DNA of 64,000 bases from Loripinus fragilis (lineage: Eukaryota > Mollusca > Bivalvia > Lucinida > Lucinidae): assembly GCA_964019695.1 (NCBI GenBank), contig OZ026526.1, positions 13,413,754 to 13,477,753 of the forward strand. Direction: 5' to 3'. Made by a program: the position numbers and the translations under genes. This document shows, piece by piece, positions 58,880 through 64,000 of this stretch (the first letter of the stretch is position 1; the number at the start of each line of letters is the position of its first letter). Under the pieces are notes generated by a model. The model had not been told where the DNA came from. It saw only the letters and a program-made list of their open reading frames with translations, and ran no database searches.

Positions 58880-59661
58880 ACTCAACTACAAAAGAAACCC
58901 ATCAGTCACTTTTTAGGGCAATTATGGTAAAATAATTCAGAAATCAAAATATATTTTATACCATATTCTTTAACAATGAATTATGCATCAAATTATTGAA
59001 TAATGCAACAGTTTTACTAAAACTCGTTCTTGCTGTAGGCCAGTGTATAGACAAGGGGTCTTTCCAAAAAATGACAAGTTTCAGACATTTGGTTTTCACT
59101 GAGTTCTAGTCTTAATCAGTTCACTTCGTCCAATAACTGGTATGTCCCTCTCTGAAGATGCAATTAAGTGTTTGCAGATGCCAAAACAAACCACGTCAAT
59201 TAAGTAAGCCCGGATCTCAATACGATAGAGCAGTTGTTGGATTAACTCTGGCGACGCACCCGGGATCGTTCAGTGCAACCTCAGGTTGCTCTCTATTAAG
59301 AATGGGCATGGATTCCCAAGACTGTTGTGCGGCGTCACATGCTTTTGTTTCGACCTCTTTATGAGACAGTTTTTGCTGCAGGACAGGGTTATGTCTGTTT
59401 TTGGACGAACATAACAAGTGAACTGATTTAGACGAGAACGAGATATTCATTCTCAAGTGAAAAACTGGTCATTTTTGAAAATGACCCCTAGTCTAAACAC
59501 TGGCAAATAGCATGAACAGATTTAAGTAAAACTGTTACATTATTCTATGAAATGATGCAGAACTGATTGCTACGGAATATGGTATAAATATATTTTCATT
59601 TCTTAATTCGAATTTCCATAATTGCCCCCAAGAGTGACTGATGGGTTTCTTTTGTAGTTAT
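58880..59661. mobile_element. 782-bp TIR element, Tc1/mariner-like in size and ends
   Basis: Ends read aactacaaaagaaacccatc then agtcact, and the inverse at 59632-59661. TA-rich flanks could include a TA duplication. The interior is too short for a full transposase and has no DDE motif I can identify, so it is a deleted or non-autonomous copy. Confidence 0.65.
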
Positions 59662-59792
59662 ACTATATTTCCTCCCAATATGAACAAAGAAAATCTTACA
59701 AAGTTAACTAAACAAACCTTAATTAGGAAAGGCTCACTTTATTTGGTATGCAATATGAAACGCACTTTTTCCACTTCTGAAAAAACAACAGC

Positions 59793-59870
59793 ACCCCCCC
59801 CCCCAAAAAAAAAAAAAAACACACAAAAAAACACAAAAAAACACACAAACAACACAACACAACACAACAC

Positions 59871-59910
<40 letters not shown>
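59793..59910. repeat. C-run, A-run and (CA)n microsatellite
   Basis: A stretch of C, then A, then acaca- and (CA)n-type repeats. The Cys-Val and Thr-His repeat frames across it are simple-sequence translations. Confidence 0.9.
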
Positions 59911-59913
<3 letters not shown>

Positions 59914-60267
59914 ACAATTATGGTCGTTTCAGAATATTTGAGACGCTCTCCAATATATTTTTTCACAATATATACATGTATATAAAATTTAGCTCCCTAT
60001 AATTTAGAGGGGAATTGCAAGTATTCCAATTGGTACTAACTGTGCTTCTCATGTTGTCCGTTTCTACCAATAACCAAGCTAATGTTATTAAAGCGTTCAG
60101 CACTAATTCAAGATATCTAATTGACTTAGTCATTACTTGATAATACTTATTTTGAACAAATGGAGGGTCAGGTATATCCCACAGAACATAAATAAAGCAA
60201 CTTTTTAGTGACGCTTAAGTTACCGTTTTTTAGTTGGAATGACACAGTTTTATCTAAAATTTACGAT

Positions 60268-60469
60268 TAGGGTAAACACGGGTAACTTCGGACATCAGGT
60301 AAATTCGGACATACATTTGCAAACACTGGAAATCCAGATGAGCCGTCTCATCAGGATTTTCACTGTTTGCTTTGCTAATTAATTTTTGTATTCCAATAAT
60401 TAAAATATGAAACAAACAAGGTGGCTGACCGAATTTACCTGATGTCCGAGGTAACCCGACTTTACCCTG
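60268..60469 (+). mobile_element. MITE with tagggtaaac/cggacatcaggtaa ends, copy 2
   Basis: Well-preserved inverted copy of 8261-8471, with ends tagggtaaacacgggtaac and gtaacccgactttaccct. It shares the central gatgagccgtctcatc palindrome. Confidence 0.8.
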
Positions 60470-60932
60470 ACAATATCATTTTTATTTCCTGTTCCTGGAT
60501 GAAGATGATCATGTTCTATATATTTCGTAGCTTATTCGTTTTGTAAGCGTATGTTCTAATTTAGTGATTTATACAATAGAAAGAGAATTTTGACTACTAA
60601 GGTACTAAAACATGGCCATCGATATTTTTCTTGGACTCCCTGTACAAAACAAAGCTGTTCAAGCTTATATACAATGCAATATAACAGGAAAAAAATCTAA
60701 CACTATGGTGAAACAAAGAAAATGGCTTATGACCCACGGATAGTCATAGCTTAGGTAGAACTAAAGTTGAGCCACGATAGGCTCAGTCAAAGGCAAGTAT
60801 CGGACACAAACCTACCGATTGGGCCAACCTTAAAAATATTTTTGTTTCCCCTTACCCGACCCTGTTTTACCGGTCGGAAACTTATTTTTTAACTAAAAAT
60901 CTCAAATTGGATACCCATTTAATTTAATTGTA

Positions 60933-61110
60933 TACAGTAAAACCTGTCTTAAGAGGCCACTCAAAAAAGACATCGCATAGTGCAGGTCAAAAATATTGCA
61001 GAATGCTCCCAGGGAGCATTCTGCAATACGTTCGACCTACATTTAGCGCACATTTGTCTTAACGACCTTTGTGTATATCTTTGAGTGGCCGTTTTAGGCA
61101 GGGTTTTCTC
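60933..61110. mobile_element. MITE with tacagtaaaacctgtctt ends
   Basis: The left end tacagtaaaacctgtcttaa and the inverse of the right end pair. The centre is a palindrome (gcagaatgctccc and gggagcattctgc). A partial relative lies at 57425-57575. Confidence 0.7.
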
Positions 61111-61244
61111 TCAGGTTGCAATGAAATTTAAAAAAAATCTTGACTGAAAATTAAAATTACATTTTTTTGAGTATTGCCTTTTTTCAGGGTCGGTCGGTTT
61201 AGGGGAAAAAATAAAATTTTAATTTAGGCCTTGAAGTTTTAGGT

Positions 61245-61960
61245 CAAGTTCGTCATTGAGTCTGAAGCTTGACACACCGAGGAAACCTTAGTTATACTCT
61301 ATGACTGGGTTTGTAACCAGGCATACAGACTGTCGCATGCTATCTAGGTTATATCTCACTATTTCATAATGGGCATTGATAAGAAAAAAATAAACTTTCA
61401 AACGATAAATTTGAATTTGAAAATTAAATCACCATAAAATATTAGCTTTGATATGCCTTGTTGCAGAAGAGATTTCGAACCAACATTGTATTCAACAATC
61501 AAAAAGTAAGTGAGTATGATACCACAATCACACACTGCAGACCAACCAACGGCACCGTGAGAAAGACCCACAGAACATTGATAGTAACAATACATCTGTA
61601 AGACAATAATAGCAACTCTGAGTGTCTGTGGTGTAACATAGAAATGCTTTACGAAGTTTATAATATTGATAACCTTGTTTTAGCAATTTAGCAGTTAGAA
61701 TTTGCTTTCTATTGTTGTAGTCACTAACATAAGAACGTATCTCATAAAACGATTCAGCTGCGAAATGGGAGTGAGAAACATCGTCTACAAAAATTGGGAA
61801 ATTAAGTATTTCAAAATAAAAATCATCTCGTTTTTCGTAAATTTAAGATGAAACTATGCCCTTTGTTATGGACAAGTCCAAGTCACAAAAGGAGCTTTAG
61901 AAGCGAAGGAAGTTGCTTTATCTAATTGTAGTTTGTGTGATATATCTGTCCCACTATGAG
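61245..61960 (-). pseudogene. Decayed Penelope-like reverse transcriptase, copy 3
   Basis: Minus-strand matches to the C-terminal half of copy 1 occur in several frames: LSITKGIVSS and KRDDFYFEILNFPIF (61780-61880), KLLKQGYQYYKLRK (61645-61690), GSKSLLQQGISK and FYGDLIFKFK (61398-61480), and VCQASDSMTNLT (about 61250-61285). The catalytic portion is absent and the 3' tail was not found. Confidence 0.65.
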
Positions 61961-63002
61961 CGTCACGGTTAGCCCAACCAACGACTAGAATCAGGCACCA
62001 ACCCATGGAAAAAAGTTTTAGTTCAGTGTCGTTAGCTCCCAGGGTTTTGCTCAGCTAACCATGCTACCTTATCATGCTCTCGACCTATATGCACGAAGTT
62101 GAAACACGCAAGAATTATTACGGATGAGAGCTCAATTTATATTTTCCATAAATTCAAGACAGCAGAATATGTAAGACTTATTATGAATTGTCAGTGTTTA
62201 TTACTCCTGGGACCACAAAGTAATAAGCTAGCTCACACTCAGCAAAGGTCAGGTTCACAGTGCACAGTTTCGAATATAATACATGTGGGAATTGACTTAC
62301 AACCTGGCTAGAATAATGAAATTTCGCTTTTAGCTATTTTTTATATGATGCTTTCCAATAAGCGAATAACAAAGACGCTGGTCCACAAAGTCTGATATGA
62401 GTCTTAGTTTTCCGTCTGAAACCCTAAATGTGTGATCATCTAGACCTAAGTACCTATCTTACTGTTTGAATTACTTTTCGATATATCTGCTGCAAAATAC
62501 TGTGTCATGGCTCACAAGGTGCGTTTGCTGTTTTTTATTGTTTTGTTTTGTTTTTTGTTTTGTTTTTTGAGCTTTCAACCCACTATTTTGACTGGTAAAG
62601 TTTTACGTGTGCCCTGTGTTAAAGCGTAGACATGAAGGAGACAAAGTTATCTAGGCCTCTTTCGCTTGGTTTAGCTGTTCTCTGCGATTAAAGATCAGTG
62701 TAAATATTTAAGATCAAGGTAAAACTTTTTTAGAACATTATTAAAAATGATAAATCATTTTTTAAATTGTCATGACCGACATTTTATCAAAGTACTTAAT
62801 AAACTGAATGGGTATAAGGTCTCCGGTTTATATGATGTACATGTATATACATTAATGTTTTCATGCATGTTCAGACGGAGATGTGAAAAGTGGAAATGTG
62901 TTGACCATTGCAATTGTTTCACTCCATGCAATACAACCGAGTCTATTGGTATGGCACAGTCTGTGTCATATTTTTCTTTTTCGAACAGTCAATGTTAAAG
63001 CA
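61961..63002. other. No supported gene
   Basis: It contains a piece matching 28229-28250 (near 62350-62372) and a ttttgtttt-rich tract at 62536-62568. An 83-codon frame at 62747-62998 with a Cys-rich middle is unrecognised. Confidence 0.35.
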
Positions 63003-63660
63003 TTCTTCTCATCCTTATGTGATTTAATGTATTTATTAATGATATAGGCGAAGCATTTAGTGAAAATGTACTCCAGTTTTACACAGTTCTAAGATAAGTT
63101 ACTTACTTTACCTTGATGAATTTTATTATTATCAACAGCAGCAGAAGGACTGCAACATAACATAAATAAGGCTCATGGGTTTTGTAAACAGTAGGGACTT
63201 TCAATCAACATTGACAAAACTAAAGCCATGATCTCCTCAAAAAATGGTCAAGCCTACAAAGACCTTTTTTAATTTATAGTAGGTCATCAGAATTTTGAAT
63301 GTGTTAATTTCCTATAAATACCTTGGCTAATGGTAAATACTTATTAGCGGAGAAGAATTTAAGCTTAAAAGCCAATATAGCATTATTTTCTATTAAACAA
63401 AGTACTTTTGAGAGTTCGATAAAGTCATCTGTGTATTACGCATTTTTTTCACTTATTAAACCAATTGTGTTATATAATAGCAAAATATGGAAAGGGTATA
63501 AAACTTGTTTTCAAAAGAAAACCATAGACGAGATGTTTGATATGTCTTTTAAAGGAACTAACGAAGAACCTCTAGCGATAAGGCGTATATTTTCCCTAGT
63601 TGGCATGATTACAAACACCAACTTTTCAAATTGCCCTAATGTTTTTAAATTGGTGTAGTT
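63003..63660 (+). pseudogene. Decayed LINE reverse transcriptase fragment
   Basis: Matches to a non-LTR reverse transcriptase run through three frames: VFINDIGEAFSEN (from about 63028), a YLDE sequence at 63109-63120 where the catalytic YADD is expected, INIDKTKAMISSKNG (63205-63250), and a 111-codon frame from 63323 with LAEKNLSLKA, IKPIVLYNSKIWKGY and KTIDEMFDMSFK. Stops and frameshifts, plus the lost second Asp, make it inactive. The LINE clade cannot be settled by eye. Confidence 0.7.
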
Positions 63661-63664
63661 TGGC

Positions 63665-64000
63665 AGTAAAATATGCATAGTAGGCAACAAAATACGTTTC
63701 AAAGCGATTAACCATTTAAAATACCGTGTAAACGTGCACTTTCTACCCCCACCCCTCATTTAACGCCTTTATACTGGGTGCCGTTTAGACCAGATTTTGA
63801 GTAAATGCATTGCGAATTTTTAAAAAATAAAAATGCTAAAATGTTAAGGATATAAGTGCTCTTCATTTCCAAAACCTTCCTGTATTCCTTCTGCGCATGC
63901 GTACGAAATACACCTAAAATTGTGACGTTTGTCATTGGAAAGATGAAATTGGTGTGTTTCAGTTTATTTTTAGATGCTTTGCCCCCCTAGACCCAAGATG
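63665..64000 (+). repeat. Repeat shared with 31640-32130
   Basis: Blocks tacgtttcaaagcgatt, gtgcactttctaccc, gtgccgtttagaccag and gtttgtcattggaaag occur in the same order as at 31640-32130. The position directly after the LINE fragment suggests it may be that element's 3' part. It continues past the window edge. Confidence 0.5.

Noticed and set aside
59723..59966. Cys/Val-rich small proteins
   Set aside because: They are translations of (CA)n, A-run and C-run simple sequence in two frames.

Overview
The window looks like AT-rich, intron-bearing and repeat-dense nuclear DNA from a marine invertebrate, most likely a bivalve mollusc. The evidence is one B-box/coiled-coil/beta-propeller TRIM-like gene of the kind bivalves have in large numbers, tRNA-derived SINEs, decayed Penelope-like and LINE reverse transcriptases, many short hairpin elements (MITEs), and long microsatellites. 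Nothing resembles a bacterial operon. The species is an inference from repeat style, not from a marker gene.

Only one intact protein-coding gene is convincing: the 608-codon TRIM-like reading frame at 10209-12035 on the minus strand. It has a good splice acceptor directly before its ATG. Almost every other reading frame is microsatellite translation, transposon debris or chance.

Layout. 1-9970: hairpin MITEs (two families with paired copies), tRNA-like SINE pieces, a 2.8-kb terminal-inverted-repeat (TIR) element at 4977-7742, and long (TA)n and (GTGA)n tracts. 10209-12060: the TRIM-like gene. 13912-18231: a TIR element carrying a broken gene of a family with HEEADTR and LTGCD-like motifs. 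18262-26985: a giant imperfect inverted repeat whose outer arms are tandem arrays facing each other and carry repeated GTTGCCATGGCAAC-type sites. 27120-35815: SINEs with a duplicated anticodon arm, a MITE flanked by 44-bp direct repeats, a G-rich stretch, and a 331-bp palindrome nested inside an older repeat. 37588-47990: more MITEs, tandem repeats and a 2.2-kb TIR element. 51073-55497: two decayed Penelope-like retroelements separated by TIR elements. 55791-56100: a 52-bp tandem array capped by an inverted unit. 57194-64000: further MITEs, a Tc1/mariner-sized TIR element, a third Penelope-like copy and a LINE fragment.

There is no gene pathway here. The story is one TRIM-like gene in a neighbourhood built by nested transposition. 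The most unusual items are the giant inverted-array structure with RFX-type X-box palindromes, the SINE family with a doubled tRNA anticodon arm, and the MITE between perfect 44-bp repeats. All repeat boundaries were aligned by eye and are approximate.
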